A stretch of DNA of 64,000 nt from Blastocladiella emersonii ATCC 22665 (lineage: Eukaryota; Blastocladiomycota; Blastocladiomycetes; Blastocladiales; Blastocladiaceae). The translations under genes were made by a program, and so were the position numbers. Under the pieces are notes generated by a model. That model was not told the DNA's origin and did no database searches. It saw nothing but the letters and a program-made list of their open reading frames with translations. The stretch lies in contig JANHCV010000002.1 of the NCBI GenBank assembly GCA_025594325.1, positions 2,232,001-2,296,000 of the forward strand, in the 5' to 3' direction. Position 1 is the first letter of the stretch. Every line of letters begins with the position of its first letter. Below are positions 38,040 to 48,522 of this stretch, piece after piece.

Positions 38040-39830
38040 TCACGCAACCGCGACCAGCATGAGCGTCCGCGGATCGAACCCGAACACGGCCCACCACCCT
38101 ACTGCGCTGACCGTGGTCTCCTCATCACCCGCCGCCGCGACCGTCGGCGACGCGGCGCCGACCTCGACCCCGATCATCCCAATCTGCCACGCGCGCCACA
38201 CGGCGAACTCGGCGACGACCCACCGCGCGCTCTCGTCGAGCGGGAGCTTGGTCGCGGCGCGTGACGCGGCGATGGCAGCGTCCGCGGTAGCGGCGGTAGT
38301 CCCGCCCCCGTTGTTGGGCGGCGGTGTGCCGGAGCAAAAGTAGACGAGCGAGTGCAGCATCCCCGCGAGCGTGCGGGCGCGCGCCTTGACGAGCGAGTCC
38401 CACGTCGCGCGCATGTACGGCGCGACGAGCGGGTGGTCGGGCGCGCACGCGATGGCGAGCGTTGGTGGGAGGGCGGACACAGTCACGTCGTTAGCGTCAG
38501 CCGCAGCGGGGACCGGGGCGGTCTCCGGGACCAGGCGGTACGACTCCTTGCTTTCCCCCGATACGACCAGGCTGCCGCACGCGAGGAACCGCGCGAGCAC
38601 GGCGCGCGCCACGACCGACCGCGTCGGGACGTACGGGAACGCGGGCTTCAGCGCCGCGTCGAGGAACCGGAAGCACTCGGCGAGCGAGACCACGAGGCCT
38701 TTCGGCGATACGTTGGGCGACGGCGAGTCCGGATGTCGCGCGGGATGGTGGTGATGATGGTGGTGTCGATGTCGCGCGCCCGCGGGCTCGGCGGGATGCG
38801 CCCCTCGCTTCCGTCCGGCGACAGCGGGCCCGTGAGCCCGGTTCCGCGCGCGCGTCATGAGCGCGTCGAGCGTCGACGCAAGGAACGCCGCGTCCGCGAG
38901 GAGCGCGGGCGGGACGGGCATGGTGCCCGCGGGGATCCACGGGACCGCGGCGGTGTCGTCGTCGAGGCAGCAGTCAGCCGTCGGCTGCCGCGCCAGGTCC
39001 GCGCGCGGGGTCAGGATCGCGACGGTGCCCGCGTCGCGGTCGGGCTGCACGAGGTGGTCGGCCTCGAGCTCGAGGAACGCGGTGCGCAGGGCGGCGAGGC
39101 GGCGCACGGGCGACCAGTCCTCCGCGTCGGCGGGCGACGCGACGAGCGCCGTGAACAGGATCGAACGCGCGAACTTGTCGGCGCGCACGACGGGTGTGGT
39201 CGACTTATCTCCGCCGCGCTTCTTGCGGCGCACGTCGTCGACCTTGGCCACGGCCCACGCGACGAGGTGCCGGTCCGCGGGCCGCGCGGCAGCCGCGAGG
39301 TCGGCCGGGTCGGGCGTCCAGGCCACACGGAGCACGTCCCCATCGACCGTGATCCCGTCAGCCTCGCCCGCGGCGATGGCACGGTCGAGCTCTGCGCGCA
39401 GGACGGCGAGCTGGCGCTCGCGGTGCGCCTTGACGGGCGACCCGGCGAACACGTTGACGGCGAGCTGGAGCAGCATGGTGAGCTTGACGTCGGCCGCGAC
39501 GTGTGCGGGCCACGCGCCGGCCCACGCGTCGTCGGACGCGGCGAGGAGGGCGGCGACGGGCGCGTCGCGTAAGACCGCGTCGCACAGCGCGTACTCGCGC
39601 GCGAACCGGACGAGGCGCGCGGTACTGACAGTGAAACAGGTTTCGGGCAGATCGATCCCGGTATCCACGGAGGTGGGCGAGCGCTGCGGCGCGCGACCAT
39701 CCGGGGCCTGCTGCTTGCGCCGGCGCTTGGCTGAGGGGCCCGGGCCGGCAGCAGCAGCGCTCGGACTGCGGTCACGGCGGCGGGCGGGCGGCGCGCTATC
39801 TCGGTTGTGGTGGGGCGGTGAGGAGTCCAT
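38040..39830 (-). CDS. Unknown protein with basic N-terminus and His run
   Basis: 596 aa from the ATG at 39830 (ACTGCAATGGAC); an upstream in-frame ATG would add a few residues. The N-terminus is Ser/Pro/Arg-rich with likely nuclear localisation sequences (PARRRDRS, AKRRRKQQ). Residues about 60-260 are helical, Ala/Leu-rich (VKLTMLLQLAVNVFAGSPVK), with a basic patch KVDDVRRKKRGGDK. A Pro/His-rich linker carries RHRHHHHHHH. The C-terminal ~220 residues are again helical (SLAECFRFLDAALKPAFPYV, ARTLAGMLHSLVYFCSG) and end hydrophobic (WWAVFGFDPRTLMLVAVA). No known domain is recognised. A nuclear role is inferred only from the basic clusters. Codon use is like that of neighbouring genes. Confidence 0.6.
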   Translation of the reverse strand: MDSSPPHHNRDSAPPARRRDRSPSAAAAGPGPSAKRRRKQQAPDGRAPQRSPTSVDTGIDLPETCFTVSTARLVRFAREYALCDAVLRDAPVAALLAASDDAWAGAWPAHVAADVKLTMLLQLAVNVFAGSPVKAHRERQLAVLRAELDRAIAAGEADGITVDGDVLRVAWTPDPADLAAAARPADRHLVAWAVAKVDDVRRKKRGGDKSTTPVVRADKFARSILFTALVASPADAEDWSPVRRLAALRTAFLELEADHLVQPDRDAGTVAILTPRADLARQPTADCCLDDDTAAVPWIPAGTMPVPPALLADAAFLASTLDALMTRARNRAHGPAVAGRKRGAHPAEPAGARHRHHHHHHHPARHPDSPSPNVSPKGLVVSLAECFRFLDAALKPAFPYVPTRSVVARAVLARFLACGSLVVSGESKESYRLVPETAPVPAAADANDVTVSALPPTLAIACAPDHPLVAPYMRATWDSLVKARARTLAGMLHSLVYFCSGTPPPNNGGGTTAATADAAIAASRAATKLPLDESARWVVAEFAVWRAWQIGMIGVEVGAASPTVAAAGDEETTVSAVGWWAVFGFDPRTLMLVAVA

Positions 39831-40143
39831 TGCAGTCAGTTGCATGCGCAAAGATGGGTGGGCGAGCAGCGGGGGCGGGGGAGAGGAGAGAAGCGTGCGC
39901 CAGGCTTACGCCACAGGGCGCCGCGGTGAGTCGCTGCACGTGAGCCCCCCGCGACGCGTCTCGCCTCGCGTTCCGCCGAAGGCACCCGATTGCACCGAAC
40001 AACGCGCTGGGGGGCGAGGCACCCGATGCATGGGCGATGCTGCGGCCGGCCCGGATCCCTTAAAATCCGAGCGCTCCCCTCGCGCCGGAATGCTTCTCCT
40101 CACGCTCTAGCACTCCCGCATACGCTCACCAACCTTCACCACC
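39831..40143. other. Divergent promoter region with a short direct repeat
   Basis: 313 bp between the unknown gene and the isoaspartate methyltransferase gene. GGCACCCGAT occurs at 39981-39990 and 40018-40027. TTAAAAT near 40059 could serve as a weak TATA element. Confidence 0.4.
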
Positions 40144-40958
40144 ATGCTCAACCGCTTCGGATCCGACTCGAACCACGGCCTCGTCAAGAACCTCGCCGGT
40201 GCTGATCCCTCGGCACCCATGTCCTCGCCTCGATCACGCACTCACACCTCCCTCCACCGGTAGCCGGCGGCGTGATCCAGGCCGACCGCATCGCCACGGC
40301 CATGACGTCCGTCGACCGCGCGCTGTTCGTGCCAGAGGCCAAGCAGACGCTCGCGTACAACGACTTGCCGCTCGGCATCGGCTACGCGGCGACCATCTCG
40401 GCCCCGCACGCGCACGCGCACGCGCTCCAGCTCCTCGAGCCGTTCCTGCACGAGGGCGCGCGCGTGCTCGACGTCGGGTCGGGCAGCGGGTACCTCGTCG
40501 CCGTCCTGTCCAAGCTCGTTGGCCCGACGGGCGCCGTCGTCGGCATCGAGCACATCCCCGAGCTCGTCGCCATGGGCCGCGCCAACCTCGAGGGCTGGAA
40601 CCCCGAGGCCGTGAGCGCGGGTAACCTCACGTGCGTCGAGGGCGACGGGCGGAAGGGGTACCCGGACCGCGCACCGTACCAGGCCATGTACATTTCGTAC
40701 AGCGCCGCTTCACTTTTGAACGCACAACTGACGATACGCACGCATAGCCACGTTGGTGCCGCCGCACCCGAGCTCCCCGCCGACCTCGTCGCGCAGCTCG
40801 CGAGCCCCGGCCGCATGATCATTCCCGTCGGTGCCCGCGACGAGCTGCAGTCGCTCATGCAGGTCGACAAGGATGAGCACGGCGAGGTCACTATCACCAC
40901 CATCCGCAACGTCAAGTTTGTCCCGCTCACGAGCACCGAGGACCAGCTCAACGCCTAA
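40144..40958 (+). CDS. Protein-L-isoaspartate O-methyltransferase
   Basis: Exons 40144-40198, 40264-40687 and 40748-40958 (introns 65 and 60 nt) encode 229 aa, the normal size for eukaryotic PIMT (EC 2.1.1.77). The family signature is complete: SNHGLVKNL, IQADRIATAMTSVDRALFVP, the substrate-binding IGYAATISAPHAHAHAL, the SAM-binding VLDVGSGSGYLVAVLSKLVG, VVGIEHIPELV, VEGDGRKGYP, then HVGAAAPELP formed across intron 2, and GRMIIPVG. It repairs isoaspartyl residues in aged proteins by SAM-dependent carboxyl methylation in the cytosol. The first donor is GTGCTG rather than the usual GTACG type; the junction LAAGGVIQADR confirms it. All catalytic and binding motifs are intact. Confidence 0.95.
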
Positions 40959-41033
40959 ATGTTGGAGTGGGTGTGGGTGTGGAGGACACTAGCCAGTGCT
41001 CGTTCGCGGGTCGAGCGATTGCATACACTGTGA

Positions 41034-41790
41034 TTATCCCTCATGGAGTTCTTGGCGAAGCGAGAATTTACTTTGGCGACTCGCTGGATCATCATCGCGA
41101 TTGCAGCCTGATGAGTGAGAGGCTCGGTCGCGAGGTTCATGTCGGCGTGAGCCGCGTGATCGCAGAGCAGGTCGAACGGCGAGGCGAAGTGGGTCGGTCA
41201 CCGAGAGCGCTCGCGCGTCCGCAGTACTCTCAACCGTGACCATGGAGTTGAACGAAACTTGATGCATTGCAATTGGACGACATGATATGAAATACTGTGA
41301 GTGTGACGGCGATGTGCGACTGGTCCATGTTGAGCCCGCGCCGCGGGACTTGGACGCCACCGACGCAGGGCAGCAGGCAGGGAGCCCCGATACAGGTTTC
41401 TTGTCGCACTGGCTGAGACACCCGGTGCCGCAGTAGCTGGCCGACGTCCCGCACCACCCGTACTGCGAGCAGCACTGTCCGCCCGGGCACACCTTGAGCG
41501 CCGTACACTGCTGCAACGGCGACGCGAGCACGCAGCGGTAGGTCGGCGGCGTGACCGTTGGAGCGGGCGGTACGGTCGCGGTCGTGGTCGTGGTCGACGT
41601 GATCGTAGTCGTTGTAGTCGTTGTAGTCGTCGTAGTCGTCGTAGCCGGCAGCGGCCCCACGATACGGATGTTGCTGATCTTGAACCCGAAAAGTTTCGAG
41701 CACAAACAATGGCCGCGAGCGCGACCCGGCATCGAGTGGATCACGCGGGCCGCGTCAGCGCGCGCAACGTGCGTGACGTTCCCACGGCCC
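41034..41790 (-). pseudogene. Hevein-type chitin-binding protein fragment (5'-truncated)
   Basis: The minus-strand frame has no signal peptide and begins within sequence related to the middle of the 50-52 kb protein ([11 protein letters not shown] here, [11 protein letters not shown] there). It continues through a Thr linker encoded by a 9-bp ACNACNACN-type microsatellite (about 41574-41645) into one hevein domain with its cysteine spacing ([20 protein letters not shown], then [20 protein letters not shown]). [13 protein letters not shown] aligns with the last residues of the longer protein ([12 protein letters not shown]). After that the frame drifts in composition up to the stop at 41034, so the true end is probably near 41375. 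It looks like a partial duplicate of the 50-52 kb gene that lost the 5' two thirds. Intact copies would bind chitin in the wall. Confidence 0.6.
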
Positions 41791-42742
41791 TTCCGTTCGC
41801 CGCCGACGCGTGGAGTTAATGCAAGTGGGGGACTTTCCCAAAGTGAGGGCGTCGCAACATAGGTCTCATCCGGCGGACGCGAGTCCGCATCGGAGTGCTG
41901 TCAGCTCATTTGCGTGTGAGACCGGGCTGATCCGGGGTTCGTCCGTGGTTTCCACACGTGTCGCCCACGCGAAGCTCAAGCCCTATCCTGTGGCGCCGCC
42001 GGGGCCATCCCGGCGCCACTCGGGTTGTCTTTCTCTGAGCTCATCATACCATCAAATACTCTCTGAAGCTGAGTCGAGACACTCCGCCTTCGGACGTGGA
42101 AAGTGACACGGCTGGAACTCATACGCGCACGTTACGACTCACGGACGCAGCGAGTGTGTTGCGCGTTCGTTTAGCTGTACCCAATGCTGTGGCCTGAGAG
42201 CTCAAGCGCTGTTGCGAAATGTCGTGGGATGACGTGAAGCTGACTCAGAGCGAGCGCAAGGCGAGAAAATAGCGGAGCTTTCGTCACGTGAAACGACCAA
42301 CGCGTCGCGCCTACCTCGCGTTTCTCGTTTCCGAAACCGAGCAACTCGGACCGAGCGCATTTATTTCCAACATGAGGGGGTTTCGACAATTGGGGTTCAT
42401 TTTTTCATCGCAGTTTATGTATAAACATACGAGTCACTATGGTGTCGTCAACGCAACAGATCCTTTAGGGAGAACAAAAAGCGCATGCGCTTGCTCATAG
42501 CTGCAGTTTTTGGTTTGACACCCGCGGGGCTTTACAGCGCGGCCCCACCCACGGCGACCTGCACAATCGGCTGGCTCACGGCGCCGCTGCGAGCCAGCAG
42601 TTCCCGCCGCGCACCTCGTCAACTGTCGAGTAGAACACGCCGCCGCCGCCGCCGCCGCCCACGCCCACGCCCCAGCGGTAAGGGCTTCTTTTGGGACACT
42701 CGTGGTCCGAGTTTCTCATTCGCATGTCGTTCGTTCAAATAA
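41791..42742. other. No gene seen
   Basis: About 950 bp between the hevein fragment and transposon copy 2. A CCG/CCGCC-rich tract lies at about 42641-42672. No ORF, RNA gene or repeat family is convincing; the missing 5' part of the hevein gene is not here. Confidence 0.4.
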
Positions 42743-42779
42743 GGGCCCGTTTGGTTCCGGGGTGAATCAGGTGGATCAA
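42743..42779 (+). repeat. Left terminal inverted repeat, transposon copy 2
   Basis: Identical to the left end of copy 1 over this stretch; preceded by the target repeat TAA. Confidence 0.9.
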
Positions 42780-43012
42780 TCGATTTTACACGGTCCGGTG
42801 TTCACCCAGCTGAAACGTGGCATTTTCACCCCGTCGTGTTCATCGCGGCGTTTGGTTCAACCCCCGGGTGAGCTGAATGGAACCCTCGTCGCTGAATCGC
42901 CCGTCTGCTCGCCCCCGAAACCTTCAGGCTGTGCTCCCCGGCCTATGTAAACGCCGTTTTCCTCCAAAGTAACTCGCTCTCTCTCCCCCGTCCTCCCTCA
43001 AAGCCGAAAAGA

Positions 43013-44141
43013 ATGGCTCCCCTGTCAAGCAAAAAGCGCGCTGGCCGTACGGCCATGTCCATCGAGGAGATCGTCAAGAACGTGCCCGAAATCCCGCCGC
43101 CGCCCGCCGATAGCGACGAGGATGCAGATGACGACGCTGCTGGGAGCGACGGCAACGCTGCTGTCACGCCGACCAACCCGCTGCCGCCCGTGACCATCGC
43201 CAAGCCAAGCAAGCGCAAGGCCAGTGGCAGCAAGGCCAGCAGCGGCAAGGCCAGCGGCGGCAAGGCCACCTTCTGCTCCGCGTCGACCAACTTCCTCCTC
43301 GACCACTTCTGCAACCTCGCTGACGACGGCGTGCTCGGCGACAGCAACACGCTCAAGGCCCAGCACCGTGTGTCGATTGCCCAGGCCCTGTCGGACGAGT
43401 TCAACATGCAGTTTACGGCGGAGCAGGTCAAGAACCGCGTGACATACGTACGCTTTGTCTTGCGGACACGCGTCAACCGTAGCGCTAACAACGTCAGCGT
43501 TCGGCTCCAGCTTCGCACTTGTTTTCGCGCCGTAAAACGGCTTCTGTCGTACTCGGGCAACGGCTGCACCTGGAATGAGGGTGAGTGCACGGTCGACGTG
43601 CCAGAGGAGTTCTGGAACGATCTCTCGGTACGTTTGTTCAATATCGTTACGCGTCAACTCGCGGCGAGCTAACAGCGCCTGGCCTGCTTCAATTGTAGGC
43701 AGAGCTCAAGGAGGAGCTGACTGCGGGCTGCAAGCCCTTCCCGTACTACAAGAAGGCCAACATGCTGTGGGGCAGCTCGACCGCCACCGGCAAGTACTCG
43801 CACCTCGAGCAGGACGCAAGGAGTCTGGTGACGTGGAAGGTGTTGATGGTCAAGACGACGCGGCCCCCGCCAGCAAGCGCAGCCGCACTTCGGACAGCAG
43901 CTCGCGTCGCCTCTCGGACTCGGAATTCCTCATGGGCATCAAGGAGGTGTTCCAGAGCGTCTCAACCGCCGACTCCAAGCCCGTTCTGACCGCCGCACTT
44001 GAATGGGTCCAGGACGCGTACAATGACAATGAAGAGTACCAGATCGACGTCGCCACCCGCCTGACCGAGGATCAAACGCTTCGCGTCATGGCCGTGTCCG
44101 AATCGAAGCGCAAGCGCGTCCTCGAGTTTTTCATTCAGTAG
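43013..44141 (+). pseudogene. Transposon ORF1, Myb/SANT-like DNA-binding protein, copy 2 (one-base frameshift)
   Basis: Exons 43013-43447, 43511-43627 and 43699-44141 flank introns of 63 and 71 nt (GTACGC and GTACGT donors; CCAG and TGTAG acceptors). The N-terminus is acidic then basic (KPSKRKASGSKASSGK). Residues about 85-200 match the Myb/SANT-like domain used by Harbinger ORF1 proteins: FLLDHFCNLADDGVLGDSNT, FTAEQVKNRVTY, then LSYSGNGCTWNEGECTVDV, EEFWNDL and PFPYYKKANMLWGSSTATGK. Such proteins bind transposon ends and help import the transposase. Near 43815 the sequence CAGGACGCAAGG lacks one G relative to copy 1 (CAGGACGGCAAGG), shifting the frame before the helical C-terminal tail. With that base the product would be 331 aa, so this copy makes only a truncated ORF1 protein. 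Confidence 0.85.
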
Positions 44142-44454
44142 CTCTCTCGCACATGTCCCCCTCCCCTCGCGTTGCTTCCTGGCCTTGTTCTCGCCCATTT
44201 GTGTCCAATACATCTGGCTTTGTGTCCATCGTATCTTCAATCGTTACCCTTCGCTCGAAAATGACGCGACTCGTTGAGAAACGCGTGGTTCTCAAAGTGT
44301 CTCGCACGTCACGTGATTGATCGACGCGTCCCCACCGATGCGTTCTGACCTCAGCGACGCGTCAAATCATCTAGAATCGCTTATATAACATTATAGTACT
44401 TGACAAATCAGTATATTACAGCATGCATGCGGGTACAACAATTATTTCGCGCCT

Positions 44455-45772
44455 TCAAAGACGGGTCCCACGAGCGGCCATGACGCGCCTGTACTCGGTC
44501 CAAAGAACATTTGCGACGCGGTTCCGAAGCGAGATACCGCGCTGACGAGCTCCGTCCAGCGAGGCCTCGAGGACAGCGGCCTCGTCGTCCTCCTCGTTCT
44601 CGTCGTCCAGGGGCTCGCGCCCACGTACTGGCGCCTCACGCGCCGCGTCCCGCGCGCGCCGGAGCTCCGTCTCGGCGTCGCGAAAGAAGGCGTCGCCGCC
44701 TTGGTTCCACTTGTTGATCATGTTGTGCAGCGTGCAGAGCGCGTACACAAGCTTGACTTGAGTCTTGATTGGGTAGGCCGCGCCAATCGAGAGGACGCGG
44801 AACCGCTTCTTGAGCACGCCAAAGATATGCTCAATGGAGTTGCGGAGCGACGCGTGACGCAGATTGAAAAGCTCTTCGCTGTTCTCAACTCTACGTACGT
44901 TGGTGAAGCAGATGAGATGGCGCCAACGTGATGGTCATGGCAGTGAGAACGTACCCATCCTTGCCGCGGGCAAACTCGCGAAGATGATAGCGGGTACCGC
45001 TGAAGGGCACGATGATGGACGTGCGGTTTGCGTAGCCGCCGTCGGCGAGGTAGAAGCGGCCGGCGGGGATCTTGAACCCACGGGCGAAGGCGTCCGAGAG
45101 CACGCGCGAGTCGTGCGCCTTGCCCTCCCACCCTGCGAGAACGTAGGTGAAGTTCAAGTCAAAGTCGCAGGCAGCGAGGACATTTGAGGAGATGGTCCCC
45201 TTGCGGTTTCGGAACGAGTCGTGAAGCTTGGCGGGCACAACAAACGGGATGTGCGTTCCGTCAAGCGCGCCGACCGCGTTCTGGAACGGAGCGTATTTCG
45301 GGTCGTGGGCGATGCGCTCATGCACGGGCGTAGAATCGGACGGCTGGACAATGAACTCGGGCATCAGGCGGTACAGAGCGTCGAGCACCTGCTTCAGAAC
45401 CCTGGACGCGGTCTCGCCAGAGATTTGGAACCGCTCCCTGAGGTTGCGGTTGGTGCTGCCCTCGCCGGCCATGACAAGAAAAACCATGAAGCGCGCCTCG
45501 ACGGACAGCTCGCGGCCGTCGGTGAGAAGTCCACGGTCGCGGAACAGGCGGCAGATGGCCTTGAAGGTCTCGCGGGGCATACGGGCGATTTCCGAGAAAC
45601 GCGTTTCGCTGTTACACGTCAGCAGCTCTTGAACCCACGACTCGCCGGAAAGCGTGGACGTGCGGATAGGCTCCCGCGAGCGGCGCTCGTTGCGAGCAGC
45701 GAGACGTCGCAGGAGAGCGAGGGCGGCCGTGAGCATGAGGCCGCGCAGCTTGCGGTTGTATCCCTTGCCCAT
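44455..45772 (-). CDS. PIF/Harbinger DDE transposase, copy 2
   Basis: Exons 45772-44955 and 44890-44455 with the same 64-nt intron (44891-44954), giving 417 aa. The sequence appears identical to the copy 1 transposase, with the DDE residues in GALDGTHI, LADGGYANR and RNSIEHIFG. The frame upstream of the ATG is open through the right end of the element because the longer G-run changes phase, but the ATG at 45772 matches copy 1 and is preferred. It converges with ORF1 with about 310 bp between stops. It is probably active if expressed. Confidence 0.92.
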
Positions 45773-45959
45773 GTTGTTTGAGGGCTCGAGAACACGATGC
45801 GTGAGGTTAGGTGTTGATTCGTTGCAATAAGTGCGGCTGCAAAGAGGTGGGAAAGATTTTATTGCGGGGGGGGGGGGGGGAGGGGCGTTCATCCAGCGGG
45901 GCGTTTGGTTCGCACGGCCGCTGAGATGAACGGGGGTGAGGTGAAACGTGGCAACTTTT

Positions 45960-45994
45960 TCAGCTGATCCACCTGATCTGAACCAAACGGACCC
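45960..45994 (-). repeat. Right terminal inverted repeat, transposon copy 2
   Basis: Identical to the right end of copy 1; followed by the target repeat TAA. Confidence 0.9.
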
Positions 45995-46419
45995 TAAAAT
46001 GATTCGATTGTGGCTTCTCACGGGGACGAAAGCTCTCAGCTAAGAGTGCAAGGAGGTTAGTTCACCGCTCAATGGTGACAGGAGATCAACGCGAGCGCTT
46101 CAGAAACAGCTCGCAGCGAACGCTGCGCGAGTCCCTGGATTAGCGGACGAGACGGTAACGAAGGATGCGGGTGGGCTTGTTGGCCTCGCGACAACTTCAG
46201 CTGCCCGAAGGTGCCGTTAAGTGCATTGCGATTAATCAACAGGGACACTGCGATGCGTTCGGAAGCTGTGCGTTACATCGCACTTGCTCGCGCGAAGGTC
46301 ATGTAACGTGACCACTTCAAGCCACTACCAAGCGGAAAGGGGATCAAGGGGATTGATGTGAAGGTGGATGTATTGCGAGTACAAGATCAGTTCCGCCATC
46401 ACCCAACGCAAATTGCCGG
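45995..46419. other. No gene seen
   Basis: 425 bp between the transposon and the metacaspase stop codon. Less GC-rich than its surroundings; no ORF or RNA gene supported. Confidence 0.4.
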
Positions 46420-47736
46420 TTAGCAGCACATGTCGCAACCAATGTTGATGTCAGCAATCGCAGCAAGATCAGTGACTGCGCCAGCGAGGTTCGTGCCGAG
46501 CACGAGATCCGAGGCGCCGTCCTGGTTCACGTCCATGGCGCCATCGATCAGGCCGTCGTGGTTGGTGTCCGCGTTCGTCTCGAGCACACCGTCGCCGTCG
46601 TAGTCGATGCCAATAGACTGCGTGCCGTCAAGGTTGGTCTCGAGGCGCGTCTCGTGGTAGCCGTCGCCACTCACAGCACCGTCCGAGAACACGGGCGCGT
46701 CCGTGCTCACGTAGGTGACGGAGCCTTCAGCTGAAAACATAGCGACCGTGTCGGCGTACCCGTCGCCGTTCATGTCGTGCTCGAGCATCGTGGTGCCGTC
46801 CGTGTAGTGCGTCGCCGTCACGTCGGTCACGCCGTCGCCGTCAATATCGACGCGATCGACCACGGTGCCGTCCTCGAGCGTCTCGACGATGCGCTCTTGG
46901 CGCCCGTCGCCGTCGCGGTCCTCGGTGGCCATGGACCCGCTGGCGGGGGCCGACTCGTCCTCGGTCTCGTCGCGTGCCTCGCCAGCGACGGGCGCGAAGG
47001 CGGGCTCGTAGAGCAGCTCGGGGCGGTTCGCGGACACGTTGGCCGTCTGCGTGTCGCTGCCGTCGGCCGCGTCAATGAGTTCAGCGACCTCGGCCCAGGT
47101 GACGCCCGGGTTGTTGGCGACCACGTTGGCGAGAGCGTTGGAGAACAGGCCGCCGTCAGGGTCGTCGCCCGAGTTCTCGTGCGGGGCGGTCGCCGACAGG
47201 ACCACGACGTTGCCGGCAATGTCCGAGTCGCCGAGATCGATGTCGGCGATCGTGCCCGACCGACACGAATCGCATACCATGGTCATGTTGGCGCCCTCGG
47301 GCAGGTCGGCGAGGATCGCGCGAATCTCGTCGTCCGTGATGGGCCCGTCCGAGCACTGAATGAACTCGTCCTTGCCGTCGCCCTCGTCCCCGTTCTGGTC
47401 GGCCGTCTGGCCGCCGTGGCCCGCAAAGGAAAAGAGGAGAGTGTCGCCGGGTTGGGCCTAGATGGTTGTGAAGCGAGTGGGCAAACACCATGTCAGCATG
47501 GGCGCGGAAACCTTCTCGTGATCGCGACAGCATACCGAGGTAACCATTTCGCGAAGGCTGCCGAGCACCTGCTCGCGCGTGATGGGCGCGTCCGTGTCGG
47601 TGACAGTGTTGATATCCTCGATTCCCATGCTGGCGGCCACGTCCGACATGGTGTACGCGTCCATGTCGCAGCCCTCAAGCGAGCCGCTGGTGCCGGGGTA
47701 GTTGAGGCCGAAGCAGATGGCGACCGAGTTGGGCAT
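46420..47736 (-). CDS. Metacaspase (C14) fused to DxDGDG calcium-binding-like repeats
   Basis: Exons 47736-47536 and 47457-46420 with a 78-nt intron (GTATGC..CATCTAG, phase 0) encode 412 aa. The N-terminal part is a caspase-fold protease: AICFGLNYPGTSGSLEGCDM, catalytic His in FSFAGHGGQ (H81) and catalytic Cys in CDSCRSG (C132), with normal spacing. Metacaspases cleave after Arg/Lys and act in proteostasis and cell death. From about residue 240 come at least five Asp-rich units of EF-hand-loop or thrombospondin-3/dockerin type: DRDGDGRQE, DIDGDGVTD, DMNGDGYAD, DYDGDGVLE, DTNHDGLID and DVNQDGASD. They probably bind calcium; many type I metacaspases are Ca-activated, so the fusion may be a built-in Ca sensor. 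The C-terminus is CDMCC. There is no N-terminal prodomain or signal peptide. Confidence 0.85.
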
Positions 47737-48522
47737 GGTGGGCGAGGGGGGGTTGGTCGTTGCGTCGATTCAATGAGTGTTGAGAGAGAGAACGGGCTGT
47801 CCTGCGCGGGATGGTGGTGCATTTATAGGCTCGCGCAAACTACAAGGCCGCGCAACGCCTCGATGTGACTTGTACTGTTCCGCGCCAAACGAACGGAAGG
47901 ATCGCTCGCGCGCGCGCTGAAGGCGGGGTGCGTGCCTGCGACAGTAACGGCCAGGCCTCGTGCTGGATCCACAGTATCAATATTCCACAAACTCACATTC
48001 CGAGCTTCCTTTTCCACGCTGCGACGCGTCTTCCTTGCTGTGGTGGCGCAGCGACGCGTCGAGAAGTCGCGTCCGCATCAGACTCGGATCACACAGGCCA
48101 TCCCTACTCGGCTTCCAGAGAGCGCTTTCCGCGAATCGATGCGAGGAAGCACCGGTGACAAGGTGGGTGCGTGAATCCGGAGCGACTTTCGCGAGTTAAA
48201 TGCTTTGCTGCGACATGACTGAGCGCGTCGTGTGAAGTGTTCTGTGCGAGTACGTTAGCGAGCGCCACGAGCGAAATTCGGCTATGGACTTTGGACGCGC
48301 GTGACTCGCTTCGGCTTCTCGCATGTTTGAAATCTGCAAGGAGAGCGCGAACCGCGGGCCGCCTGCAGTCGTGGCAAGCACTGGCCGCGACTTCAAGTGT
48401 GACCCTGCTTTGCTGAGTCGTCGCATACGGGCTCGATCCAAACCGCCCTTGTAAACAACAATCGATTTTATTCCATACTTTAGGACAGGTCCCGCACGAG
48501 CGTTCCGTTACCCGTGATTATG
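47737..48522. other. No gene seen (metacaspase promoter side)
   Basis: 786 bp upstream of the metacaspase and downstream of the F-box/RCC1-like gene. No TATA box was obvious; no ORF supported. Confidence 0.4.

Larger units (their letters stand above)
42743..45994. mobile_element. PIF/Harbinger-type DNA transposon, copy 2 (full length)
   Basis: 3,252 bp, bounded by the same imperfect terminal inverted repeats as copy 1 and flanked by an exact TAA direct repeat (42740-42742, 45995-45997), the expected TWA target duplication. It contains a three-exon Myb/SANT-like ORF1 (plus) and the two-exon DDE transposase (minus), arranged convergently. Outside the segment deleted from copy 1 the two elements are nearly identical, with scattered substitutions, a one-base deletion in ORF1 and a longer G-run (about 45867-45880). 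The transposase frames match codon for codon, so the copies shared an ancestor very recently. Confidence 0.93.

Noticed and set aside
45866-45881. G-run in copy 2 as a functional G-quadruplex
   Set aside because: It is a homopolymer expansion of a shorter G-rich tract in copy 1, better explained by slippage or sequencing error.
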